A program made the position numbers and the translations under genes. A stretch of 57,478 nucleotides of DNA from Acidobacteriaceae bacterium (GTDB lineage: Bacteria; Acidobacteriota; Terriglobia; Terriglobales; Acidobacteriaceae), in assembly GCA_003134655.1 (NCBI GenBank), contig PLBY01000154.1, positions 165,286 through 222,763 of the forward strand, in the 5' to 3' direction. How positions within the stretch are numbered: position 1 is the first letter of the stretch; the number at the start of each line of letters is the position of its first letter. Shown here in pieces: positions 50,193-57,478 of this stretch. The notes under the pieces are model-generated. The model was given only the letters and a program-made list of their open reading frames with translations, did not search any database and had not been told where the DNA came from.

Positions 50193-50270
50193 CTTATGGA
50201 GGTTGTGAAGGTAATTGAGGACATGAAGGATTTATTCGTGTTTGACTTCAAAAAATGGGAGGACAAAATG

Positions 50271-50969
50271 ACAAGACAAAAAGTGAAGCTTACTGATCAA
50301 GAATACCGTGAAGGCCTCTTGCGACTCAAGAAGTTGGGCATTCCGATCGGGTCCGCACCCGATCCTTCGCCCAAACCCGATCGGCTTATCTTAGAGCAGA
50401 TCGACCATGAATTCGCCAGGCTTTTCGAGTTGCCTTCGGGTGCGATTGCAGTGGTCGTGCCTGCCAGGATGACGGTTCTGACCTCTGAATTGATTACGGA
50501 CCTCGTAATGACAACAGCTTTTGATGATTGGCCGCTCGATTTGACTCATCCCGAGGAATGGCAAGCTTATAAGGATGTGATTGATTGGTTGCCTTCCTTG
50601 CCACCTCTCAACCATATGCTGACAAAAGGGCTCCCTCTACGTCCTTGCCAAGTGGAGGGAGTGATCATCGCAAATGGCTGGAGCGTGGTCCCCCCGCAAT
50701 GCCACGACGAGACGCTTGTAAGGGCGGAGTTATTCCTCATGGACCAGAGGCGCAACGAAATCTGCGTTGAATTCGGAGTTCGGGTGGACCGCACTTTGAA
50801 GCGCAAGTACGAACGGCAACTGGCAGAACGGCGTGAAAGTGCGCGATTGACGAAGCGCCGTGGTCTATTTGAACGCGAGCAGGACGACATGGAACAAAAG
50901 AATGTCTTGGCCAAAAAAGCCATCGAGCCTCGGAGCGCTAGCGGGGACGATGACGCGAAACGCCACTAA
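50271..50969 (+). CDS. Unknown charged protein paired with the 48903 gene
   Basis: ATG 50271 has GGGAGG 5 nt upstream. Two earlier in-frame ATGs (50196, 50223) would add up to 25 residues and place it 3 nt after the previous stop. The 232-residue protein begins MTRQKVKLTDQEYREGLLRLKKLGIPIG. It contains an alpha/beta middle (FELPSGAIAVVVPARMTVLTSELITDLVM) and ends in a highly charged coiled coil (RTLKRKYERQLAERRESARLTKRRGLFEREQDDMEQ). I recognise no family. Close spacing implies cotranscription with the gene before it. Confidence 0.6.
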   Translation, partial: TRQKVKLTDQEYREGLLRLKKLGIPIGSAPDPSPKPDRLILEQIDHEFARLFELPSGAIAVVVPARMTVLTSELITDLVMTTAFDDWPLDLTHPEEWQAYKDVIDWLPSLPPLNHMLTKGLPLRPCQVEGVIIANGWSVVPPQCHDETLVRAELFLMDQRRNEICVEFGVRVDRTLKRKYERQLAERRESARLTKRRGLFEREQDDMEQKNVLAKKAIEPRSASGDDDAKRH

Positions 50970-50997
50970 CCAAACTAGGAGATCGAAATATATCGTT

Positions 50998-51021
50998 GCA
51001 CGATATAATGTGACATCGTGC
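50998..51021. repeat. Inverted repeat with AT-rich centre
   Basis: GCACGAT (50998-51004) and ATCGTGC (51015-51021) flank ATAATGTGAC. No T-run follows. It lies 29 bp after the stop of the gene at 50271-50969 and may be an operator, an RNA hairpin or a leftover from an element. Confidence 0.4.
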
Positions 51022-51167
51022 GGGACCCTTGGCTCGTGGCACGTCCGAGTGGGCTTGAACCCATTGGGTGTGCCACTTGGCTGGGAGGGAAAGGGGTCGC
51101 GGTCGGCTCGGTTGGGCTTTCCGCGTGATAGAGCCACCACCAAGCTGCCCGAGAATGCTCACAAGGC

Positions 51168-51345
51168 GATTTTTCCAAACGAAGCCACCAAGTTCTTTCT
51201 TCTGAACAGGATCGTATCGATTGGGCTCAGGGCTGTCACGAGAGGGCCCCCTCACAAGCCGGCCGAAATTCGCCACGGTGGGCTCCAAACTCCACGCTAC
51301 GCGAATTAGCGCTGGACCCGAGTGAAGGAGGAATCGTCGCGGATA
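51168..51345. repeat. About 200-bp dispersed repeat, copy B
   Basis: This is the counterpart of 45959-46163. Here no HNH domain adjoins it. Shared blocks include CCAAACGAAGCCACCAAGTTC, seen with one difference in copy A, and the final GAAGGAGGAATCGTCGCGGA. The remaining bases of 50970-51491 hold no recognised gene. Confidence 0.7.
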
Positions 51346-51491
51346 CCTTGTAGCACCTCGCAGAGAATAACGTCGGTTAACCCGAGGCACTGACGGTCCA
51401 GTTCGAAGTTCAGCTGGACCAACTATCCAACGCAACCGCGGACTGTTCGCGCACGCGGGCACCGTGAACGAGTAGACAGGAACACGGTATA

Positions 51492-52526
51492 TCAGGGGAT
51501 ACGGTATATCGCAGCACTGGCAGCAACTCCAAGCAGCGCACCAGCATTCAACGCTTCCTTGATCACACTGCTGGGAATGAAGAGTATGTCATCGTTCCGG
51601 AGGGAAACATCCTGACCCTTGCCACGTAGAAGTTTCTTCAGGTCTATTTGTTGCTCTTGAAACCCATCCTCAGTGCGATGAAGCAGTCTCGTTTTTCCGG
51701 CAGAAGCGACGTGAGTCGGCCCTCCGGCGACAGCTACGACCTGCAAGACCGTGATTCCTCCCGTGGAATTTAGCACGTATCCCCCCGGCCGAGTTACCTC
51801 TCCCAGCACGTACACGATACCCGCCTTCGGAACCACAACGGTGTCGCCCGGCTGTAGCTCGACATTGCTGTTGGCCATCTCGGCCGGATCTTTCGAGATG
51901 GAAAGAGTCGTCGCGTCTTTTTGGTCGCGGTGGCTGATCATGACCTTATTGGCAGCCTTATCGGTGGTCCCGCCAGCGCCCTGTAGCACGTCAAACAAGC
52001 GGTGCGGGCCAAGAGCGGAATAGAATCCGGGCTTGGCGACCTCGCCAGCCACGGAAATTCCGCTGCTGGTGTATTCCTTAGCGTATACGGAGACGTGCGG
52101 GTCGTTAACAATGTTATTCTGGCGCAACTGAGCCTCGATGGCCGCTTCCGCTTCACTGCTGCTGAGGCCAGCCACTCGAACATAACCGATCAGCGGCATC
52201 GAAATATTTCCGTCGGCGCTTACCCGGGTGTGTCCGGAAAGGTCAGTCGCCCCATACACTGTGATCTCCAGTTCATCCCCAGGACCGAGGACGAGTGCCG
52301 AGGAGTTCGTTTCAATCCGACTTGCTTTTCCCGCAGCGGCTGGAGGCTGAACCGGCGGCGCCAGCGGTTCTTTTGAGGTGTCTTGTTGCTGCGCAGGGTA
52401 TTGCTGATGGCCAAGGTCTTGCGAAGGGCTGCTGTTTTGTGCCACGGCCACCTGGAAAAAACCAAAGACGGCTGAGACCACTGCCAAGCTCAGAAGTCGA
52501 AAGAGGAGATTCGGGAAACGCCGCAT
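51492..52526 (-). CDS. wza: Wza-type polysaccharide export protein, copy 2
   Basis: ATG 52526 (MRRFPNLLFRLLSLAVVSAVFGFFQVAVAQ) matches the start of copy 1; the frame stays open further upstream but without a signal peptide. The 344-residue protein parallels copy 1 throughout: the LVLGPGDELEITVYGATDLSGHTRVSADGNISMPLIGYVRVAGLSSSEAEAAIEAQL block and both SLBB repeats differ by few residues. No lipobox cysteine is present. It carries conservative changes spread evenly, so it is an intact diverged duplicate rather than a pseudogene. Divergent from the epimerase gene. Confidence 0.9.
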   Translation of the reverse strand: MRRFPNLLFRLLSLAVVSAVFGFFQVAVAQNSSPSQDLGHQQYPAQQQDTSKEPLAPPVQPPAAAGKASRIETNSSALVLGPGDELEITVYGATDLSGHTRVSADGNISMPLIGYVRVAGLSSSEAEAAIEAQLRQNNIVNDPHVSVYAKEYTSSGISVAGEVAKPGFYSALGPHRLFDVLQGAGGTTDKAANKVMISHRDQKDATTLSISKDPAEMANSNVELQPGDTVVVPKAGIVYVLGEVTRPGGYVLNSTGGITVLQVVAVAGGPTHVASAGKTRLLHRTEDGFQEQQIDLKKLLRGKGQDVSLRNDDILFIPSSVIKEALNAGALLGVAASAAIYRIP

Positions 52527-52539
52527 AGGTGTAACTAAT

Positions 52540-52569
52540 TCTAATGCCGTACGGTGCGGACGCACAACC
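52540..52569 (-). promoter_or_regulatory. Promoter-like element upstream of wza copy 2
   Basis: TTGTGC, 18 bp, TAGAAT on the - strand ends 14 bp before ATG 52526. It covers a near-dyad CCGTACGGTGCGG. The layout is the same as before wza copy 1, with few base changes, so the control element was duplicated with the gene. Confidence 0.45.
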
Positions 52570-52801
52570 CGAGCCAGTTTTTCTGCCAAGGAACGAAGGC
52601 GCAGGACAAAGGCCATGCAGAGCGGCGGGCGGCAAGAAAACAATTGCTGCACTACTTCTGCAGATGATAAGTTTGTGCAGATCAGTAGTGTACGCTCGCG
52701 CATGTGTCAGCGCAAAATGTGGCCTGCGTGTGGAGTCGCACGGCTGGAACTGGAAATGCTTTGGCATTATTATGAATTCTCAGGAGCGGAAATTGGGTGA
52801 T

Positions 52802-53821
52802 ATGGTTCGGGTCTTGGTAACCGGTGCAGGCGGGTTCATCGGTCATCATCTCGTTTCTTTTCTTCGGGCACAAGGCTATTGGGTCAGGGGAGTCGACCTG
52901 AAACGTCCAGAGTTTTGTGCCAGCGAGGCCAACGAATTTGAGTTGCTTGATCTGAGGAAGTGGCAGGACTGCCTGCGGGCAACAGCAGGGATCGATGAGG
53001 TATATGCATTAGCCGCGGACATGGGCGGGATGGGCTTCATCTCGTGTAATCACGCGCAGATCTTGCACAATAACTCTCTAATCAATCTTCATTGCATCGA
53101 AGCGGCCAGACAGAACCACGTCAATCGATACTTGTACACTTCGTCTGCATGCGTTTATCCAGAGTACAGGCAAACGGAAACGAATTGTGCCCCCCTGAAG
53201 GAGGAAGATGCCTATCCGGCTGCGCCTCAGGATGCATACGGATGGGAAAAACTCGTCAGCGAACGCCTTTGCATTCATTATCGGCAGGATTACGGGCTTG
53301 AAACTCGGATTGTCAGATTTCATAACATCTTCGGCCCACTCGGAACTTGGCAGGGTGGACGAGAGAAAGCGCCGGCCGCGTTGTGTCGCAAAATTGCAGC
53401 TGCACGACTTGAAGGCCTCAAGCAAATTGAAATTTGGGGTGATGGCGAGCAAACGCGGTCCTTCTGCTACATCGATGATTGCGTTGTGGGGTTGCACAAG
53501 CTAATGAGATCTGACTATTGCGAGCCTTTGAACCTGGGCCAAGATCGAATGGTATCCATCAATCAACTTGCCGACATGATCGCAAATATCGCCGGTGTTC
53601 AAGTGAACAGAACGCACGTTCCCGGTCCTCAAGGTGTACGCGGCCGCAATTCAGATAACACCCGTCTCAAGGCAGTATTGCGATGGGAGCCACAGATATC
53701 GTTGGAAGAAGGGCTCAGACGCACCTACTTGTGGATCGCGAAACAGGTCATGGAATTGGCTTCGGAATACAGTTTCGGGGTGGCGACCTTTCCGCTCCGA
53801 ACGGGAAACAAGGAACCTTAG
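52802..53821 (+). CDS. GDP-mannose 3,5-epimerase-like SDR
   Basis: ATG 52802 (MVRVLVTGAGGFIGHHLVSFL) starts the Rossmann motif at once. The 339-residue length equals the usual size. ALAADMGGMGFISCNHAQILHNN, TSSACVYPEYRQ, the catalytic Y-x3-K (DAYGWEKLVSE) and RFHNIFGPLGTWQGGREKAPAALCRK are hallmarks of GDP-mannose 3,5-epimerase, which gives GDP-L-galactose and GDP-L-gulose. QTRSFCYIDDCVVGL completes the set. This predicts L-galactose or a related sugar in the polymer. Confidence 0.85.
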   Translation: MVRVLVTGAGGFIGHHLVSFLRAQGYWVRGVDLKRPEFCASEANEFELLDLRKWQDCLRATAGIDEVYALAADMGGMGFISCNHAQILHNNSLINLHCIEAARQNHVNRYLYTSSACVYPEYRQTETNCAPLKEEDAYPAAPQDAYGWEKLVSERLCIHYRQDYGLETRIVRFHNIFGPLGTWQGGREKAPAALCRKIAAARLEGLKQIEIWGDGEQTRSFCYIDDCVVGLHKLMRSDYCEPLNLGQDRMVSINQLADMIANIAGVQVNRTHVPGPQGVRGRNSDNTRLKAVLRWEPQISLEEGLRRTYLWIAKQVMELASEYSFGVATFPLRTGNKEP

Positions 53822-54211
53822 GCTGTGTCTGAGCTCGAGAGCGGTGTAAGCTGAATCTTTCCGTTTTCGGCACTGTCACAGAATTTCTTTCCGCCCTACC
53901 ACCTTGGCGGTGTACCAAGTCCACTTATTCAGCGCGATCTTCGCGGGGTTTGTCGGTGGAAGTCTACACCGTTGGCGCAGGCACACGCTCTTCATTGTTT
54001 GGGCCCGCGAGGTCCATTTCGAAACTCTTGTTGATTCTTTCCACAGAATGTCGAGAAAGCGGAATTGCAACTCTGGGTTGAGAGTTGCTATAGTTCTCCG
54101 CTATAGATTCTACGTAGCGCCAACTTTGATCTGTGCAGTCGTACTCGAACAAGCTGTTTGCTTCGATGAAGTGTATTCGCCTCTGGCCTCATAGATGCGG
54201 AGAGTGTAGTT
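53822..54211. other. Intergenic region, possible decayed gene
   Basis: A - strand frame (about 53964-54152) reads FEYDCTDQSWRYVESIAENYSNSQPRV. It loosely recalls small periplasmic proteins with a 'EYDC...R' start, but it is short and lacks an RBS. Nothing else is recognisable. Confidence 0.25.
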
Positions 54212-55783
54212 GTGACCTTATTCTATCTGAGCACTTTCGGAGTATCGCTGCTGTTCTCGCTCGTCCTTACCTGGGGTGTGCGCAATCTCGCAATGGGCCG
54301 CGGCTGGGCAGCGCCCCCGATTCAGGATCGCGACCTCCATGAAACTCCGTTGCCGCGGTTGGGCGGAGTTCCCGTATTCCTGTCCTTTTTGATTGGCGTT
54401 GCAATTGCGTTCTTGGCTAGTCTGTGTTTTCCGGCATTGGCTGCTGGCCTCTCACTTCGGACCCTTCTGACAATCCTTGTGCCCGGGACTCTTATTTTCC
54501 TGCTCGGCCTCTACGACGATATCCATTCCGTCGGTCCGTACCCGAAGTTTGCGGTTCAAGCTGTTGCTGCCATCATGCTGTTTGCTGGTGGTTTGAGGAT
54601 TCTCGACCTGCCCGTGGTATTTGGTGCGCGGCATTTGGCTTGGTACATCGGGCTTCCCATCACAGTTCTGTGGGTCATTGGAATTACGAATGCATTCAAC
54701 CTGATCGACGGTCTGGACGGACTGGCCGCCGGTTCTGCGCTATTTTCTACTTTCGTCGTTTTTGTGGTGGCAGTCGCCAGTGGTTCGTCACCGGTGTCGC
54801 TGCTGACCGTTGCCCTGGCTGGAGCCATCCTGGGGTTTTTGCGTTTTAATTTCAATCCGGCGACCATCTTTCTGGGTGACTCCGGGAGTTTGTTCATCGG
54901 ATTCATGCTGAGTGCTTTGGCATTGGAGGGCGCCCAGAAGGCGCCCACGGTCATTGCCGTCGCCATTCCGGTCGTCTCCTTCGGTCTGCCGATTCTTGAG
55001 ACCACTCTGTCCGTCTTGCGGCGCTTGATCAGCGGTCAGCCCTTATTCACGGCCGATCGTGAGCACATTCATCACAAGATGCTGCAACTCGGCATGTCGC
55101 CCCGGCAAGTTGTGATCGCGCTCTATGCGGTGTCGGCTCTGTTCGCCCTGCTCAGTCTGTTTCTGCTGTGGCCTGGGAGAAACACGCTGGGCTTGGTGCT
55201 GGTGGTCATAGGCACCTGCATCTGGTTTGGCGTTCAGCATTTGGGGTATCTGGAATTTTGGGAAATCCGTCGTGTTGCGCAGCGCACTATCGAGCAGAGG
55301 GGTATATTTGCCAATGATCTTGCAATTCGCCGGGCCATCGAGGAGTTGAAAGGCGCTAGCGATTACGCTCAGGTGTGTCATATCCTGAAATCCGCTTTTT
55401 CTGCTAATGATTTTGACAGGTTCGAATTGAGCATCAAGGCCCAGGCGGAAGAACCTCCAGCTATCGGCGGCATACGCCTGTGGGTGAGACCAGGAGAGAG
55501 GTTACATTTCGAATGGAGCAAGCCCGACGCTCCGAAGTTTCGCGATGACTGGGCGGCTTGGAATCTTGGGCTGGAGTTGGTTACCACCTCCAATCGATGG
55601 CTCGGCTCGATGAAAATCTACCGATTCTACACGGATCGCTCTCTTCTCATAGACGCCAATCTGTTGACCTCAATTTTCCCGGTCGTCCTTGCGGACGCGC
55701 TGGATCGTGCTCTCAACTCGAAGCAGGGTGTGGTCCCCGAAGTGACAACCAGTTCGGACTTCATGGCAGCCGAGGCTGGTTAA
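54212..55783 (+). CDS. Undecaprenyl-phosphate sugar-1-phosphate transferase (WecA/MraY family) with extra C-terminal domain
   Basis: GTG 54212 with GGAGAG upstream starts a 523-residue protein. About eleven membrane segments fill residues 1-345. Catalytic blocks are DLHETPLPRLGGVPVFLSF (30-50), LGLYDDIHSVGPYPKFAVQ with the DD pair, TNAFNLIDGLDGLAAG, FLGDSGSLFIGF and REHIHHKML, which together define WecA/TagO-like enzymes. It would start the lipid-linked repeat by loading a HexNAc-1-phosphate. The last 170 residues are an added soluble domain (WVRPGERLHFEWSKPDAPKFRDDW, LGSMKIYRFYTDRSLLID) not found in WecA. Confidence 0.88.
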   Translation: MTLFYLSTFGVSLLFSLVLTWGVRNLAMGRGWAAPPIQDRDLHETPLPRLGGVPVFLSFLIGVAIAFLASLCFPALAAGLSLRTLLTILVPGTLIFLLGLYDDIHSVGPYPKFAVQAVAAIMLFAGGLRILDLPVVFGARHLAWYIGLPITVLWVIGITNAFNLIDGLDGLAAGSALFSTFVVFVVAVASGSSPVSLLTVALAGAILGFLRFNFNPATIFLGDSGSLFIGFMLSALALEGAQKAPTVIAVAIPVVSFGLPILETTLSVLRRLISGQPLFTADREHIHHKMLQLGMSPRQVVIALYAVSALFALLSLFLLWPGRNTLGLVLVVIGTCIWFGVQHLGYLEFWEIRRVAQRTIEQRGIFANDLAIRRAIEELKGASDYAQVCHILKSAFSANDFDRFELSIKAQAEEPPAIGGIRLWVRPGERLHFEWSKPDAPKFRDDWAAWNLGLELVTTSNRWLGSMKIYRFYTDRSLLIDANLLTSIFPVVLADALDRALNSKQGVVPEVTTSSDFMAAEAG

Positions 55784-55863
55784 CGTTCTTCCCCCCCGCC
55801 ACGGTATCGCCAACTACAGGCCACAAACGCATTACCGACGAACAACACATAGGTGACGGCAAC

Positions 55864-56142
55864 TTGATAACTCCGGATCTGTTCGAACCCTCTCTTGAAC
55901 ATTTCCGCATGCCGGAGTACGCTTGCGCCGTTGTGGAAGAAGAACTCGGCCAATCCTGCCACACGGTGGCTCTTTACGAGGGAACGATCTTTCAATCGAA
56001 AATTGCGGAGTGGTCGTACTACCTCGGTTGCGTCAGTGCGGCAGTGGAATCGTTTACCGGGCATTGTGCGGCCGCGAAGTCTTCTCCCGTTCAGCCCGCG
56101 GATTCCGAGCGCGAACATGATGCGATCAGTCTGAGGAAGTGA
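55864..56142 (+). CDS. Hypothetical protein, uncertain start
   Basis: The frame reads DLFEPSLEHFRMPEYACAVVEEELGQSCHTVALYEGTIFQSKIAEWSYYLGCVSAAVESFTGHCAAAKSS and ends at TGA 56142 overlapping the next gene's GTG. That overlap is the best support. The start could be TTG 55864 (AGGTGA upstream) or ATG 55909. The family is unknown. Confidence 0.4.
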   Translation: MITPDLFEPSLEHFRMPEYACAVVEEELGQSCHTVALYEGTIFQSKIAEWSYYLGCVSAAVESFTGHCAAAKSSPVQPADSEREHDAISLRK

Positions 56143-56828
56143 CCGTGCCACGAAGAAAAGCCAGGCCGCGGCCGAAACTCATCAAGAATCTACCGCTCGG
56201 CCGGTTGCTCGCAAACAAGTGTCACGAGCTCGGCATTGTTGATCGCTGCTTTCCCGTGGCAGTTCGTTACCTCGTTGCTCGGGGCGGCTACCGTCCGGAC
56301 TCGATCCGCGCTCTGACGTCAGATGACGCGGACGTGCTCCTGAAGGACGCCGCGGCCGTTCGAGGCAGAATCCCTTCCCTGAGGGATGGTCCCTTGGCCC
56401 ATGCCCTTGCTGAAAAATGTCGTCAGCTCGCCATCAGGAAACATCTTCAACCGACTCTTCGTGTGCATCTGCTCGTGCGGGGACAGTGGACCATCGCATC
56501 GATCCAGGCGATCACGCCAGCCGAGGCGATCGAGATCTCAAAATGGCCCTGCGAGTGGTGCGGTCGCGGATTCACGCTGGTGCGGATCACTCGGCGGTTT
56601 TGCTCGGAGAGGTGTAAGATCGTCGCCTCGAACGACCATCATCGTGTACAGCATCCGGAGAAGCAGTGCGCTCTCGCGCTCCTGGAAGGTGCGCCCCACG
56701 CATTCACACCAAAGCGCAAGTCCCAGAAGTACTGCTGCCCCGAACACGAAAAGCGCGGACGGTATCTGTCCCTTCGGGACGGAACGCGGCGGCGGCGCGC
56801 TCGTCACCTTTTGAAGACAAGGCGGTGA
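56139..56828 (+). CDS. Unknown protein with two helical repeats and zinc-ribbon segments
   Basis: GTG 56139 overlaps the upstream stop; GTG 56145 is an alternative. The 229-residue protein is very basic. Residues 15-65 (NLPLGRLLANKCHELGIVDRCFPVAVRYLVARGGYRPDSIRALTSDDA) and 82-130 (GPLAHALAEKCRQLAIRKHLQPTLRVHLLVRGQWTIASIQAITPAEA) are two copies of one helical unit. The C-terminal half has CEWCGRGFTLVRITRRFCSERC, a C-x2-C...C-x3-C zinc ribbon, and a second damaged-looking one (CALALLEGAPHAFTPKRKSQKYCCPEH). DNA binding is likely. Family and role are unknown. Confidence 0.6.
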   Translation: MTVPRRKARPRPKLIKNLPLGRLLANKCHELGIVDRCFPVAVRYLVARGGYRPDSIRALTSDDADVLLKDAAAVRGRIPSLRDGPLAHALAEKCRQLAIRKHLQPTLRVHLLVRGQWTIASIQAITPAEAIEISKWPCEWCGRGFTLVRITRRFCSERCKIVASNDHHRVQHPEKQCALALLEGAPHAFTPKRKSQKYCCPEHEKRGRYLSLRDGTRRRRARHLLKTRR

Positions 56829-56829
56829 A

Positions 56830-57261
56830 GTGGAGTTCTTCGACCCGACGGTGGCCACCCTTCGCCGTGGTGGCAGCGCCACTCTGCTCGGCGCTGGTAC
56901 CGCCGCGATCGCGGCGAGCATGGGAGGGCAGAAGGCGTCCTCGGTGCTCACGGTAACGGTTGCGGTGAGTCCGGTATTCACCGCTCAACCGGTGAATACC
57001 AACGTGAGTGCGGTGATTGATGCCGGCGGCGTGAAGGTGCAGTGGCTGGACAATGTGGTGGGTCCTTTGCCCGGCCAGAGAATTACCGTGGCAATCGGCA
57101 CCAACCCTCCGGGAACGGGGGCGCTTACAGGCACCCTGAGGCAAACCACCGACTCGGCTGGGACCGCGACGTTTCCCGATCTCAAGATCGACTGGTTGGG
57201 TGCGCGTTCGATGGTTCATCCCGAGGACGGCAAAGCTGCTGCCAAGGGCAGGGCGGCGTGA
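56830..57261 (+). pseudogene. Ig-like repeat protein fragment
   Basis: The frame has VTVAVSPVFTAQPVNTNVSAVIDAGGVKVQWLDNVVGPLPGQRITVAIGTNPPGTGALTGTLRQTTDSAGTATFPDLKIDWLG, a clear unit of the Big/Ig-like repeats found in very large surface proteins ('GTLTGT...T.TD..G.AtF.dL'). Here only one and a half units remain, with no signal peptide and an unrelated end (GARSMVHPEDGKAAAKGRAA). I call it a scrap of a large adhesin-type gene. Confidence 0.6.
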
Positions 57262-57282
57262 GCTAGTCCTCATGTAGCTTCG

Positions 57283-57478
57283 CTACGCACCACGATGCAC
57301 ATTCTTGTGGCACGCGGCACAGAGCGTAATCAGGTTCCGCTCTGAGTCATCTCCGGACTGGCTGCGATGTCGTTGATGATGAACCTCAAGGTTCGACGTG
57401 GTGCCGAATGCTTGGCATCTCCAACTATCCCTTCGCAATTCCCTTCGCAATACTTCTGTCCGTAGCAAGTTAAAATGT
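57283..57478 (-). pseudogene. HNH endonuclease remnant at the right edge
   Basis: The frame LRRELRRDSWRCQAFGTTSNLEVHHQRHRSQSGDDSERNLITLCAACHKNVHRGA matches the HNH family. The second zinc Cys is Phe (CQAF for CQxC), and it stops right after the domain. The 5' side stays open to the window edge, so the start may lie beyond it. The loss of a zinc ligand argues that it is inactive. Confidence 0.65.

Noticed and set aside
55558..56142. A 194-residue gene overlapping the end of the initiating transferase
   Set aside because: Its first 75 codons lie inside the well-supported transferase in another frame. Only the part after about 55864 is plausible.

Overview
The window looks like a chromosomal segment of an Acidobacteriota bacterium, probably a soil-type member related to Koribacter or Terriglobus. 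That placement is inferred. It rests on moderate GC content, on small hypothetical families I associate with that phylum (the broken genes at 827-1085 and 11912-12788), and on the style of the exopolysaccharide genes. I saw no rRNA, tRNA or CRISPR array.

Layout. Positions 1-5.6 kb are a patchwork of accessory DNA: a truncated gene, a small gene split by an 85-bp inversion, a HigBA toxin-antitoxin pair, an Xre-RES toxin-antitoxin pair, gene scraps and an IS5-type transposase remnant. From 5.7 to 55.8 kb runs a large cell-surface polysaccharide locus. It holds an outer-membrane barrel, an O-antigen ligase/polymerase, a TPR protein and a Wzc-like co-polymerase/tyrosine kinase (5.7-11.6 kb). A long + strand operon follows with an epimerase, glycosyltransferases, Wzx, Wzy and methyltransferases (16.6-28.2 kb). 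Next come more transferases, an acyltransferase and a beta-helix protein (28.4-34.7 kb), then wza copy 1, glycosyltransferases, an asparagine-synthase-like amidotransferase and a carbamoyltransferase (35-45 kb). After an interruption come wza copy 2, a GDP-mannose 3,5-epimerase-like enzyme and a WecA/MraY-type initiating transferase (51.5-55.8 kb).

Together these genes outline a nearly complete Wzx/Wzy-dependent pathway: initiation on undecaprenyl phosphate, sequential glycosyl transfer, flipping, polymerisation and export through Wza/Wzc. The sugars are probably decorated with methyl, acyl, carbamoyl and perhaps amide groups. No Wzb-type phosphatase was seen.

Two islands interrupt the locus. 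The first (12.99-16.24 kb) is the most interesting object here. It is a compact, translationally coupled operon encoding a Rad52/Erf-like annealing protein, an OB/DUF669-like protein, a PD-(D/E)XK exonuclease with Fe-S cysteines, an unknown protein and an HNH endonuclease. A divergent ribbon-helix-helix gene faces it across a perfect 20-bp palindromic operator. It resembles a free-standing phage recombination module. Decayed pieces of the same gene families occur at 2.0, 44.9, 46.2, 47.5 and 57.3 kb. The second island (44.9-51.4 kb) carries these scraps plus a nucleotidyltransferase pair, a Phd-PIN toxin-antitoxin pair and an unknown two-gene unit behind two tandem hairpins. The right end (55.8-57.5 kb) returns to accessory DNA.
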